From: Clitopilus passeckerianus
Lineage: Eukaryota; Basidiomycota; Agaricomycetes; Agaricales; Entolomataceae
Assembly (NCBI GenBank): GCA_944990035.1
Contig: CALYLX010000152.1
Location: 434,001 to 498,000, forward strand
Direction: 5' to 3'
Length of the DNA: 64,000 nt
Shown here: one piece after another, positions 25,469 to 35,665 of the stretch
Layout: the number at the start of each line of letters is the position of its first letter
Numbering within the stretch: position 1 is the stretch's first letter
Translations under genes and position numbers: made by a program
The notes under the pieces: model-generated
What the model was told of the DNA's origin: nothing
The model's database searches: none
What the model saw: only the letters and a program-made list of their open reading frames with translations

Positions 25469-26864
25469 ATGCCCTACACCTTGCAGGAAGAGCTGGGAAA
25501 GTGTTCGATTTGTTCGCATACGGAATCTTTGAAAATTTGTTCTGCCTGTGGCGGAGTGAGTCTCGCTTTACCTTCATGGGTAACTCAACGTTAATCCATT
25601 TCATTTTCCAGCGGCTATATTGCTCGCGAGCCTGTCAAACAAAGGATTGGGAGTCTCACAAGCGTGATTGCAGTGAGTATAGTTAACTACCGCCCGACTT
25701 CTATGGACTCACAGCACTTGTTTAGGCTTTACAACGAGACTCGACCTAGCCAGCTTCTACTCCGTCCTGGCGCTAATGTATACTTGCTGCCAAAACGGCC
25801 GACCGTGCAACCTAGCCTTTAAATCGCAGATTTTGAACGTCCTCGATTCGCGCTGTGCACCTATGATAATTCGCCATGGCTTCATAGTCACTCCCGTGGT
25901 TCTCCGTGGGTGGATAGACAGGTCTGATCCCGGCATGAACGTCTGGTGGCCTAAAGCTCCTCATGAGGAGGCTGAAACCCGACTCTTCCGCCGACTCCAT
26001 TGGCATGGCTGGCTTATGCCAAACTACACCATTCTATGCATTACTCTCCTCCTCACCATGCGAGCAACCATGAATAAACCCCAGCGCATGGAAAAATTCG
26101 GCCTCAGCTACCGCGGCATCCCCATTATCGACTTTGGAATTGCGAAGGGCTGTATCAAAGTTCCACCGGGGAGTCAATACGGCTTCTGGCTCACTTCGCC
26201 AAATCCAATAGCAATGTTTGCAATGGCAGCGACCCAACAAGTTCCAGAAAAACACTATTGGATGTACTTCACCACCATCCTAGGCCGCGAACTTATCCTC
26301 GATTGTGGCATGTATACCTACGGCCTCGGTCTCGACGTCACGACCGATTTTATACCCCAAGGAATCTTTCACCCCATGCCACGCGCCCCAGCGTACTTCG
26401 TCGACAAGCACGTCGCTGTGGTCGACCACAAGATCCGAACGACCACACAACGCTTCTCCGTTCTTCACGATCCTTCACTTTTATGGCTCTCTTGTACGAA
26501 CTCCAACTTCGCCATGTCAATGAACGACTACGACATTATTCTAGATTTCATGAAGAAGAAGAAGGGAGGACAGATCACGAAGGCCGAATAAAAGCTGGTT
26601 ACGAACCAACTCCCGGTTAACTTCGACAAGCTAACGCAGGTGTTGTCACATCGTTCGTGGGACGAATGGCCCAAGGAAGGACTTGTAGGATGCGATTCTA
26701 TGGACGATGATGTTAAGTCAACGCAGAGTCATCATCATATGTCACCACATCGTCCCGGTATGAGCAATTGTACTCTCCGCAAGCATCTAAAGCTTTGGAT
26801 CAATCGAAAGCCTCAGGGTAGGCTACAGTATCTGGCTGAAGTCAACAAAGAGTGGATATCTTGA
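25469..26864 (+). pseudogene. MYND-family copy 3, nonsense codon before the C-terminal block
   Basis: ATG 25469; zinc finger CSIC...CSACGG / RLYCSRACQTKDWESHKRDC; large third exon as in copy 1. An in-frame TAA at 26589-26591 follows GGQITKAE. Beyond it the same frame stays open and matches the family C-terminal block (NQLPVNFDKL..., SWDEWPKEGLVG) to the stop at 26862-26864. One substitution therefore separates it from a full-length gene. It may still make an about 345-residue protein lacking the last 90 residues. Confidence 0.8.
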
Positions 26865-26884
26865 AGTGTCCGTTCAGAGGAGTC

Positions 26885-26947
26885 CGTGTAGCCGTTTTGT
26901 AATACGTCCAGTAGTTGGTGGAAAATGGCGTTATAATACGGCCACTG
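26885..26947 (+). repeat. Left inverted repeat of the candidate element
   Basis: Pairs with 28182-28249 in reverse orientation. The best-conserved core is TTGGTGGAAAATGGCGTTAT at about 26915-26934. Confidence 0.6.
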
Positions 26948-27084
26948 ACCCTATATGTAGATACGGCATTATAATGCACATACAATCGCTGTCGGGGGAC
27001 CGAACGCCGATGGCCAGATTCAGCATTATAATTCAGGTCAAAAAGGCTCATTCAACATCATAACTCAACGAGGGAATCTGACAA

Positions 27085-27160
27085 AGGGCGTTTGGCTCAG
27101 TGGTTTTGGCACGACGGAATTTTTGGGGGCTCGAGGGTTCAATTCTCTATCCTTGCAGCT
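27085..27160 (+). other. tRNA-like segment with A-box and B-box
   Basis: TGGCTCAGTGG (27093-27103) matches the RNA polymerase III A box and GGTTCAATTCT (27136-27146) is close to a B box at normal spacing. A T-arm with 4 of 5 pairs can be drawn, but the acceptor and D stems do not pair. It is more likely a decayed tRNA or tRNA-derived short repeat than a working tRNA gene. It lies inside the candidate inverted-repeat element. Confidence 0.3.
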
Positions 27161-28181
27161 TTTTCCGCCCGTTAATATTCCTCACTCATGGTGCTGCGCT
27201 GTCTCTCTCAGGATGCGAAGGGTAACGAGCACTCAAATGGCTTTGTATTCATCGATCTTAGATCTGACCGCTGTGGTGAACGGCGAGAAAATAACTTGTG
27301 TGCTTAAATGCTTGATACAATGGCTGCATTCTTTCGTGTAGAAAGCCAACGAAGATGCCGACTAGCAATGAGTTATAAGTAGAGGCTATGTGTACCACTG
27401 CTGCGTATATTACCGGGCCTTTGAATAATATTCTTACGTTTGGATGGTGGAGTTCAGCTTCGAACGTTACTTTGATGGAATGTATAGAAAACCCTACCGA
27501 TCTTTCCAGCTTCGTCTGACTTTTTCAATATCGTAGAATTGCCTGAAGTTTGACTTGATATACAACGTAGATATGATATATGGGTATAAAGAAGCTCTAT
27601 GGTAGGCCTATGTGAGATATCTGAAGCTGGACAAGCAGTATAATCCAACCGAACTCTCGTTCAACCTCGGAGTTCACCCGAGTAACATTGTCCATTGATT
27701 GGCCTACCGGCAGCAGTCAGCCGCTCAATGTGCGGCCAATAGGCTTGCGTCCGGCATCTTCAAAGACTTCAATCAAGCGGGGATTTAACGATGCCCTATT
27801 CTGCCGAACCTTCCGTATTTTTAGCAAGATGGATAACTCGTAAAAGCACCATCTCAGGACAAAATGTGGTTCTATGGGAGCGTATAACAGAGGTGTAATA
27901 CAATTATTGAATACAGAGCTTTTCGGGTACTGGGGCCGTTTGGCCGAGGCGCCGTCCGTCCATGGTGTACGCATTATCATGCGCTCGCAAAGGGATTAAC
28001 CCGCCAATAGGGATTCCGGATCGCGGAAAACTAGACGCGCCATTATAATGGGTTAAGCAAGGCTTTGCGATCTCGATGGAGCAGCTGTATTCGTGCGGAA
28101 AGCACCAATTAAGGCACATAGCTAGGAATTATAATATGTATTTGCTGTAGCGACACATTCAAGAGACATTATAATTCCCTG

Positions 28182-28249
28182 CAGTGGCTGGGGTTACTAT
28201 AACGCCTTTTTCCACCAATTGTTGGACAACATTATAACGGCACTACACG
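28182..28249 (-). repeat. Right inverted repeat of the candidate element
   Basis: Reverse complement matches the left repeat, with core TTGGTGGAAAAAGGCGTTAT. It differs by a few substitutions and a small insertion, consistent with an old insertion. Confidence 0.6.
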
Positions 28250-28604
28250 TACTGTTGCCGTTCACGCAAAACGGTTGCTCATTTTGTCCGATATAGATGG
28301 TCCGTAACTTACTGCATATCGCTATTGAGTATATTAGAATGCGTTTTCTCTCCACTGAAATATAAGAATTCACTATTTGACCAGCTGAGGCGCCCTTTGC
28401 GAGAGCACCGAAGCCTCCCCGCCCATATCCCGACCATAATAGTCAATCAACCTTCGAAACGGCCGCTGGACCTAATCCACAAACGCGAAAAATTGCATCA
28501 AATTCTATTGTTTGTTCCACACGACCTCGTTCATATGCTAATGTACATTTCCATTCCCTCTAGCTGAGAACTACCACATCGACTCTCAGACTTGTAACTG
28601 AGGT
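28250..28604. other. 3' spacer before the KAPA synthase tail
   Basis: About 350 bp with no gene signal. It should contain the polyadenylation region of the minus-strand KAPA synthase gene. Confidence 0.5.
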
Positions 28605-30170
28605 CTACAATTTACTCTGCAACTGCAACGTCGCATTCCTTTGCACCCCACCATTCACCATGCCCTGCCCCCTTCTATCCTTCTCGTCTTCCTCCCTCAG
28701 GCTCTCCTCCCCAACACTCATCTCACCCAACGCCCACTCAACACACCCCCGAACAAGCCTCTCCACCTCCTCCCTCGAGTTTCCAGCATGCAGGCATATC
28801 CTCACGCGGTCCTTTCCTTTGGGGACGGTAGGCCATGTTATGGGACGGGCGTTCATGCCTAGGGAATTGAGGTAGGCTGAGAGCGGGCGCGGAGAGTGCG
28901 TTAGGAGGGGGATTATTGGGGCTGGTGGGATGAGTGTAATCAAGGGAGTGGAAGAGGTGGATGGGGATAGGGATGAGGAGGTTATATGTGAAGGGAGGGA
29001 GAGGAGGGATTTTGGGATTCGGTGGGAGGTGAGGAGGGGGAGCAGCAGGGAGCTGAAGTATGTCGAGAGGTCGAGTAGATTTTGTGAGAGCTGTACAAAT
29101 TCGAGATGAAAATTAGGAGTGATGACAGCTGAGTATGGGTGTACATACCTTAGAAGCAGTGCCGTCTTCAAGCAGGTCAAATGAAGCATCAGCAGCGATG
29201 ACGCTCGCATAGCTCAACGACGTCGTGTAGATTAACGAGCGAGCATAGTTAAGGAGGTAGTCTCGCAGGAGACTGTTCGTTATCACCACAGCTACAATGG
29301 AAAATCCATGAATATCATGCAACAAAAAATACGACCGCCGGAGTAAGAATCGAACTCACCACCCGAAGCGCCCAACGCCTTGCCAAACGTGACCAATCTA
29401 ACCAGACACCTCTTCTCCAATCCCAACTCAGCCACTCTGCCTTTCCCTTGAGGTCCATAGATACCTGTTGCATGTGCTTCGTCCACGATGAGGTAGGTGT
29501 TCCCCATCACGAATTTGTCTTCCAACATCCTATTGATCTCCAGCAGCGGAGAGAACGTCCCATCCATGCTATACAGTGATTCCACCGCCAAAAACAAAGA
29601 CGCTGTCCCATCGCGCAGCCCAGGACGCGTATCGAGAAGACGCGAGAGGAGAGCATCCAACGACGAAAGTGAGTTATGCGCGAATTGGAACGCAGAGTTT
29701 TTGGCTCTGGAGGAGCGTATGCCATCATGGACTGAGGCGTGGATGTACTCGTCGTACACGACTACGTCGCCTTCTTGTGGTATGCAACTGAATACGCCGA
29801 CGTTGGCATCGTAGCCTGAGTTGAATAAGAGGGCGACGGCATCTCGTTGATCGGGGCAGAAGAAGTCACGTAGTCGATCTTCAAAGTTGGCATGCGCCTG
29901 GCCATTGACTAGCAATCTTGACCCGCCCGAACCAAGGATACTCGGTGAGGCTTGGAGTTTGTTAAGAAAGCGTTGTCGCAAGTGCGAGGAGGTGGTTAGA
30001 GAGAGGTAGTCATTAGAATTGAAGTCGACCAATGGATCGGCTGCTGAGTGCAATGATGATGGTGCAGTCGACGGTGATGTCGCAGGATCAGGCAGCCTTC
30101 TCCTAATCCTCCTTTCTTCTCTCGACTTGAGCGCTGCAGTGAGCCTTGTCTCCAACGCCGACGGCTTCAT
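28605..30170 (-). CDS. bioF: 8-amino-7-oxononanoate (KAPA) synthase, biotin biosynthesis
   Basis: PLP enzyme of the alpha-oxoamine synthase family, condensing pimeloyl-CoA or -ACP with alanine, the first committed biotin-ring step. Three exons from ATG 30170: a 290-codon first exon with FNSNDYLSL, GSGGSRLLVNG, YDEYIHASVHDG and DEAHATGIYGPQGKG, and the PLP-lysine site TFGKALGASG; a middle exon with LINYTTSLSYA-type sequence (SLIYTTSLSYAS); and a last exon with an RPITWPTVPKGKDRVRICLH segment and a 30-residue charged tail. 5-Aminolevulinate synthase and serine palmitoyltransferase are relatives, but the protein lacks their extensions and the GSGGSRLLVNG stretch fits BioF. No other biotin gene is in the window. 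Intron 1 interrupts the codon after the PLP site. Confidence 0.9.
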
Positions 30171-30893
30171 CTTCGCGATTCCCAGTCAGAGCGCAGAACG
30201 TAGTACTTCGGGTGCATGGAACAATAACTCCGGATCCTCAACGAGATTTTATCACAATCCCCATGATTATTTTCCGGCCCAGCGAATTGGCAGATGCCCA
30301 CCACCGAACATTCTTGGTGCGTTGGGGATAATCGCGAAATCGATGGAGATCACTGGCATGGCGGCGGCACTCGGACACTCGGTTTTACGCGTGCGACGCG
30401 TTTTTTGGTGACCTATTTTTTCTCAGTCTAATCCCGGGTAGATCAGGGATAATTATCTCTTGATAATTGAATGGCCCGAGGATTTGTAGACAGAAGTGCT
30501 ATGCATAGAATACATCTGTCCATTATGTCCAACATGACTATTTATACGACCACGCCAGCCCAGATCCGGACCCTTCTTGGAATTAGAAGCCCTCGCAACA
30601 TATGGAGTGGCTGATGCCACCGACTTCTATGGTCGTGGCGTAAAAACGACTCTGGACCGACCACCCGAACCCAATTCAGCAAAATGAACTTGGAGTGGCA
30701 TGTCCTTCACCAGGGACATGTGGATGTCAGAGTAGAGTGTGGGGAAACGTCCTCGTGCCTTACGGAACGAAGGCGAACCGCGGAACATACCCTCTTGGCG
30801 GGGAGGGGTATAGAGGCACCATAGAGTCGACCTCACTTGGTAAACTCTGTTCTGCATCCATGGAGCTGGCTCCGACGACTGCTGAGTGCTAGG
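30171..30893. other. Spacer: KAPA synthase promoter and POP5 3' end
   Basis: About 720 bp with no gene. Sequence just upstream of 30170 should be the promoter of the minus-strand KAPA synthase. I see no convincing TATA box or repeat. Confidence 0.5.
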
Positions 30894-31633
30894 CTAGTCT
30901 TGGAGAGCTTCAATCTCTTGCGTGCTTTTGTCTAGGTAGGCCTGATAGGAGTCTTGGTATGAAGCTGTCGGGCCAATGATGAATATTCTAAAAACATCTG
31001 CAAAGGGAGATGAAGTAACATACCAGCCGTTTTAGCCATCGCCCTATACCTGGCTACAACTTCTCGATTGTGTTGGATAGCAGCGATTTGGGCATGCTTT
31101 ATTGTGCCTATAGAACAATAATTTTTCAGTCAGCTAAAATTACAGAAAATTCGAGAATGTATGTGGGTTGCAAGAAAGGGGACATACCAGAGACATGAAT
31201 AACATGAGGAATATACTTCATCCCCTCAATACTGGTCAACATCGTGACCGCACCCCAAGCTATACGATGATGGTCTCTCGCAACACGAATGATGCAAATA
31301 TGTGTGGTCGGAGAGTAATATTTCACTATGACCCCACCAAGAAAATCAGTTTCGTCGAGCGAAACGAAACTAGAGTTTGAAACACACCAGTCAAAGACAA
31401 CCCAACAGCACCCCACCCTGTATCCCCAAAAGTCGCAAGAACGCTTTGTTTAAGTGCGGCCCATATTTGCTTCCCTTCTAGTTGATGTGATGTCGTTCCG
31501 CCTCCTGGGACGTTTGGTTTTGTTTGACTTGAGATGGGTAAGAATTCGACGAGGAGCCAGCGATTCTTTGGTACGTTGCTTCAGCTTTTGGATTGAGGGA
31601 AAAGGAGAACCGACATACCTTAAATCGTACCAT
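30894..31633 (-). CDS. POP5: RNase P/MRP protein subunit POP5
   Basis: Small core protein of nuclear RNase P and RNase MRP, needed for tRNA 5' maturation and rRNA processing. Five exons read by eye: a tiny first exon (MVRFK, ATG at 31633), then NRWLLVEFLPISS..., a stretch with ALKQSVLATFGDTGWGAVG, the conserved VKYYSPTTHICIIRVARDHH block, SIEGMKYIPHVIHVSGTIKH, and a last exon ending EIEALQD at 30894. The VKY...CIIR...ARDHHR...ITSI...HVSGTIK pattern is diagnostic of the Pop5/Rpp14 family. About 165 residues, the usual size. All exon joins keep frame. The pieces are too small to stand out as single open frames. Confidence 0.92.
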
Positions 31634-31769
31634 GGTTATAGAACCAGGCTAGAACATTGCCTGGTTGACTGGCTCTTTAAGATTACAAAGTTAAAGAGAA
31701 ATATTGACCAAAGTTGAGGTTCAGGCTGGTGCACGATTCCGATTCCGAATCCTGAGCCGTTTCATATCG

Positions 31770-31794
31770 CGTGACCGTATTTCAAGGTCACGTG
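31770..31794. promoter_or_regulatory. E-box within an inverted repeat, upstream of POP5
   Basis: CGTGACC (31770-31776) pairs with GGTCACG (31786-31792), leaving a 9-nt loop. The right arm overlaps the E-box CACGTG at 31789-31794. It lies about 140 bp upstream of the POP5 ATG, a reasonable place for a bHLH factor site. Function inferred only from position and motif. Confidence 0.4.
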
Positions 31795-32844
31795 TAAACG
31801 TCGCGCTACCAATGGGTTTGGAGATCTGCTCTTTCCTTGGCACTCTAACTATGGCGGGGGAGGTCCAGACGAGAAGAGAAAAATTAATTAATTAATTAAG
31901 GGGAGGAAAGAGAGGAAGAGAAAGCGCGTGCGGAAATCGTCAGAGAGCATGAAATCCCAAGGAAATACTCTCCGACATGTCAAGATCAAAGGTCCAGCAC
32001 TCGAATCAAGCAACGTAATTGAGGGCACGGAGGAATGGAGGGTTGACGAACAGTCTTCCTGTGTAACAACTCAAAGCAATCGCTTTAAATTTCAGGTAGT
32101 TTCAAGGTATAGTGTGTCTAAAAAATATAGTTACGCGGCCAAGACGGCCAATCTTTGTCAGAAAGGTTCTGGATTGCCAGGTAAATACAGAGGAAATTCT
32201 GATTCATTAAAGAGTGCGAGAGCGAACAGTGATTGGGGCTCGGAAATACCTTTGGTGTACTATTTAGTGCCTTCGGTCTATTGAGAAGAATTACCAGACC
32301 ATCAGCCACTCTGTAAAGTGCGCAATCTTGGGTAGAAGCTGGGAAGGAATTACTGATTTACACAAGAAAGAGTAGAGTTAATGCTGTTCTGCTAGCATTC
32401 CCAATACTCCGACTGCTGAAGACATCTGTATTTTGAGTTGCGAAGCTCTAGCCTATGAATTCATCATTCTGAGATATCTCTTCCTCGAGCTGCCCCTACA
32501 TCAAAAGTGCTCATTTCGGCCGAAATCAGTGCAATCTCGGACTCAAAACTCTCCAATCAGCCGCGAATAGTTACAAGGCATCGATATCAAACTCGACTGG
32601 AGCGTGGATTCTCGCGAACGGCCAAGGAATCCGTGCTTTAGGTGCAAAACTGGCCATGAATGCGTTATTCTGCGTATTTTCGGCCGATAGCAGGTCAAAT
32701 TTTCTCCAAAACGCGCTCCGCGCGTCTAAGTACAATGCAAGCACACTATGTGTACACTTTCACTACTTAAATTTGACGCACAATTGCTCCAGAGAACGTC
32801 AAATCTGCCCCAGCCAAATGAGTGCTCCCAGCGTGTCCAAAATA

Positions 32845-32896
32845 AGTAGGTCGAGTTCCCATATAGAGTAGGTCGACCTACTATATCCAGTAGGTC
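32845..32896. repeat. 22-bp-spaced AGTAGGTC array with a central 16-bp palindrome
   Basis: AGTAGGTC occurs in direct orientation at 32845, 32867 and 32889, exactly 22 bp apart. An inverted copy (32875-32882) makes AGTAGGTCGACCTACT at 32867-32882 a perfect palindrome. The units also share GA and TAT between octamers, so this may be a short minisatellite or a phased protein-binding array. Confidence 0.6.
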
Positions 32897-33316
32897 AATT
32901 CAAACTCAGACAGGTCGCTCCACCTCCCCAGCCATAGTCAGACTGCCCTTTCCTTTGCGAAGATTCAAGTCTCTCTGCCAGGGGACGCGTTTTGATTGCT
33001 TTCATTTGCTTGAAAGAGGCCGTAAATAAATGACCCTTGGTGCCAGATGGAGGCAATTCATCTAAGCAACTGGAGTGTACAACTGCGTTTACTTTCATCC
33101 GTTGATGGGTAATGCTTGCGACCAGCACACCCAGATTTCACGCGTTTTGAACAGAAAATGTCACACACAAAAATTGTGGCCTAGTTTAATTCGTAGCACA
33201 TGCATTTTATCGTACTTTAATTTGATTCCAGAGTCATACAATAGATTTAGACAGAGAACACCTCGACAATAGTAAGCGAAACGGTGATAACGATAGTTGT
33301 GGAATCTATCCCGCGA

Positions 33317-34723
33317 CTATTTAAGGCGGACCACATCCTTCAGATCCCGTATGCTCTCCGGCTTGGGATTTTGATTTATCCAAAGCTTTACATACTGGCG
33401 AACAGCGCAGCGAGTCATGCCTGGAGGATGTAGCAACACTGGATGATGCTCGCGTTTCGGCATGACAGGGTCGTCCCTCGAATCGTAGCCAGTTAGGGAC
33501 TCCTTAAAACCATGTGTCATACGAATGCTGGGCCAGTAATCGTACTAGCCTGCGGTAGTTGACGGGAATCTGGTGCTCAGCCAGTATTTGCTCATCCTCC
33601 CTAAGCGCATCTCCTTTCACCTTCTCCATGAACTTAGAAACAATGGCAAAGTCGCCCATCGGGGTCCAATAGGGGCCAATGGGCGAAAGCTTGGCTAGAG
33701 AAGGATCGTGAAGGACGGAAAATCTCTGCCTAGTCGTACGAATCTTGTTATCAACGGCGGCGACGTGCTTGTCAACGAAGTAGGCTGGGACCCATGGGTG
33801 GGGTTCGAAGATTCCTTGGGGTATGGAGTCGGTCTTCACGTCGAGGCCAAGGCCCCAGGTATACATGCCGCAATCGAGGATGAGTTCTTTCCCGAGGATC
33901 GTGGTGAAGTACATCCAATAATGACGACATGGAAACTGGTATGATTTCCTATCCCCAATCCCTACATTGAGTGTGCCGTTCCAAAGGTAGTTCTGACACC
34001 CAGGCGGGACCTTGACGGAGCCTGTGGCGATTCCGAAGTCGACTATGGGAATACCGTTGTAGTGAAGACCAAGTTTCTGGACTCCTCGTGGATTAGCCTT
34101 GGTTGCGGGTACCAAGGGAGGATGTATGTACATGGTGAGCAGAAGGGTGATGCACAGGATGGTGTAATTTGGCAAGAGCCATCCTTGAGAATGCAGTCGG
34201 GCGAATAATCGGGCTTGCGCGTCTTCAGAGGGAGCTTTAGGCCACCAGTTTTTACTGCATTCGGCTTGCCCCCTTAATGCCTCGCCGAGCACCAGGAGAT
34301 TCACTATGGTGCCATTGGGCATACTCACACGGGGGCAGCGGGAATCAGGAACGTTCAAAATCTTCGTTTGCAAGCCCATATGGCAGGGTCGGGCATTCTG
34401 GGCGCAGGCAAACATTAGGGCCAGAACGGAATAAAAGCTGGAGAGATCGAGTCTCGTCGTAGGGCCTAAGGAAGTAATGGGAATCTGTAGAAGTTCGACA
34501 GCAGTTATAGATACTCACTGCAGTCATGTTTGTGAGATTCCCAATCTTTTTTTTTGGCAAGCTCGCGAGCAGTATAACCGCTGCAAACCGAGAGAACTCA
34601 GCGTCAAGTTGGTTAGGAAGGTGTTTCGGCACTCACTTCGCCACAGGTCGAACATATTTTTAAAGGTTCTGTATTTGAACAGATCAAACACTTTCCAAGC
34701 TCTTTTTTCAGGATATTCAACAT
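33317..34723 (-). pseudogene. MYND-family copy 4, inverted, with two homopolymer frameshifts
   Basis: Reads from ATG 34723 on the minus strand with the same exon plan: CLIC...CSTCGE, then RLYCSRACQ, then a large exon with YNGIPIVDFGIATGSVKVPP, YWMYFTTILG and AYFVDKHVAAVDN. Two breaks are seen. A run of nine A (34546-34554 on the plus strand, T9) gives one base too many inside the zinc finger relative to the other copies. A TTTT run near 33509 gives one extra base after SYDTW, after which the C-terminal block continues in another frame to 33317. Both lie in homopolymers, so assembly error must be excluded before calling it dead. Confidence 0.75.
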
Positions 34724-35665
34724 CTCCGAATCGACAGGCAGGTAGGAATTCGGGACAAGTTATAGCATCTCGAAGTTTGTTTGAAGTCCCTATTTAAACC
34801 AAAGTCTGGTATTGGTAATATGAAGTCATTCTATGGTCACATCCTAGCCCTTGCACTTTCATTTCGGCTGCCAGGTAGACACAAAGTCGAGTAGAGTCAA
34901 ATCCAGTAAGTCGAAAGTCTCCATAGCCTAAGAGTTTTCTTTTATAGAAATCGTCAACTTGCATCCGATTGAACGGTCATGCCATATTTAGGCATGATAC
35001 ATGATACATGATACCTGGACTCTGGAGAGCCCCGTTCCCTTATGTAGCATGTTACGTTGCGGATTCCTCCTCGCCAAATAAAGAGTACCGCTTCCAGTGT
35101 GTAAGCCCGTGCTCAGGGTGGTTCCCTTTCGGTTACACAGGCGTTACATCCTGACTATGATTCTAGTCTCCATGATTCGGTGCACCCGCTGGCAGTTGAG
35201 GGCGTATTCTGGTCATTATCAGCCCAGTGTAACGACAAATTGTCTCGACGTCCTAGAGTATCAGGGATCCCCGCGATGGTGCGCTTCAAGTTTGAGTGCT
35301 GTTGGTGGCATTTCAACTTCAAGTCCGTTTCTTACTGTGGGCGATCACCAGTGTCAGGTGATCAGAAAACGCGTCGCGATGGTGTAGTTTTATGCCTTGG
35401 CTCCCTTGTACTTCAACTTAAGACCCTGCGTGTCAGGAAAGCTCAACTAAGAGATTTCAGGAAGAATCTGGGCTACCCGCCGACTACTCGGTTGGAAGTG
35501 GTGATCACTGGACATTTGCCTCCCACTGACCGAAGAGCTTCATTAGCATGCTTCCAGTCCTCCATTTTGGAGTGATAAAAAGTATTGCTTTGAATTTCCT
35601 GCTGTTTGAATTATAATACTGGCACACGTGTTATTTGCGACCTCTTTTTCGCTTTTCCAGCTCAA
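34724..35665. other. Promoter side of MYND copy 4 and formamidase 3' spacer
   Basis: The part near 34800-34970 resembles, in reverse, the region upstream of MYND copies 2 and 3 (ATTTCGGCTGCC..., GACTCTACTCGACTT), so the duplicated unit included its promoter. There is a CATGATA triplet repeat at 34993-35013. Open frames at 35097-35575 lack support. Confidence 0.5.

Larger units (their letters stand above)
26885..28249. mobile_element. Candidate non-autonomous element with inverted-repeat ends and ATTATAAT motifs
   Basis: The left end (26885-26947) and the reverse complement of the right end (28182-28249) align over about 65 bp. Both contain CGTGTAG, TTGGTGGAAAA, GGCGTTATA and GCCACTG in the same order. 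The octamer ATTATAAT or a one-base variant occurs repeatedly near both ends (about 26931, 26968, 27025 left; 28042, 28128, 28168, 28231 right) and not in the middle. There is no coding sequence. Repeated subterminal motifs are typical of transposase binding sites in DNA transposons, so a MITE-like or deleted element is inferred. I find no clear target-site duplication, so the true ends may lie slightly outside. Confidence 0.55.
31634..33316. other. Spacer upstream of POP5 and 3' of MYND copy 4
   Basis: About 1.7 kb. A 118-codon plus-strand open frame at 31928-32284 has no domain and I reject it. It holds an E-box hairpin (31770-31794), an (AATT)n run near 31885, and a striking 22-bp periodic octamer array (32845-32896). 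Confidence 0.5.

Noticed and set aside
31880..31900. (AATT)n run near 31885
   Set aside because: Simple low-complexity sequence; not evidence of an origin or element.
31928..32284. 118-codon plus-strand frame
   Set aside because: No ATG with support, no domain, low-complexity Ser/Lys composition; a short similarity of its 5' end to 61680-61740 is too weak to use.
34993..35013. Three CATGATA repeats
   Set aside because: A simple short tandem repeat with no further structure.
35180..35575. 131-codon plus-strand frame next to MYND copy 4
   Set aside because: Overlaps only spacer and has no domain; neighbouring frames are equally open over part of it.
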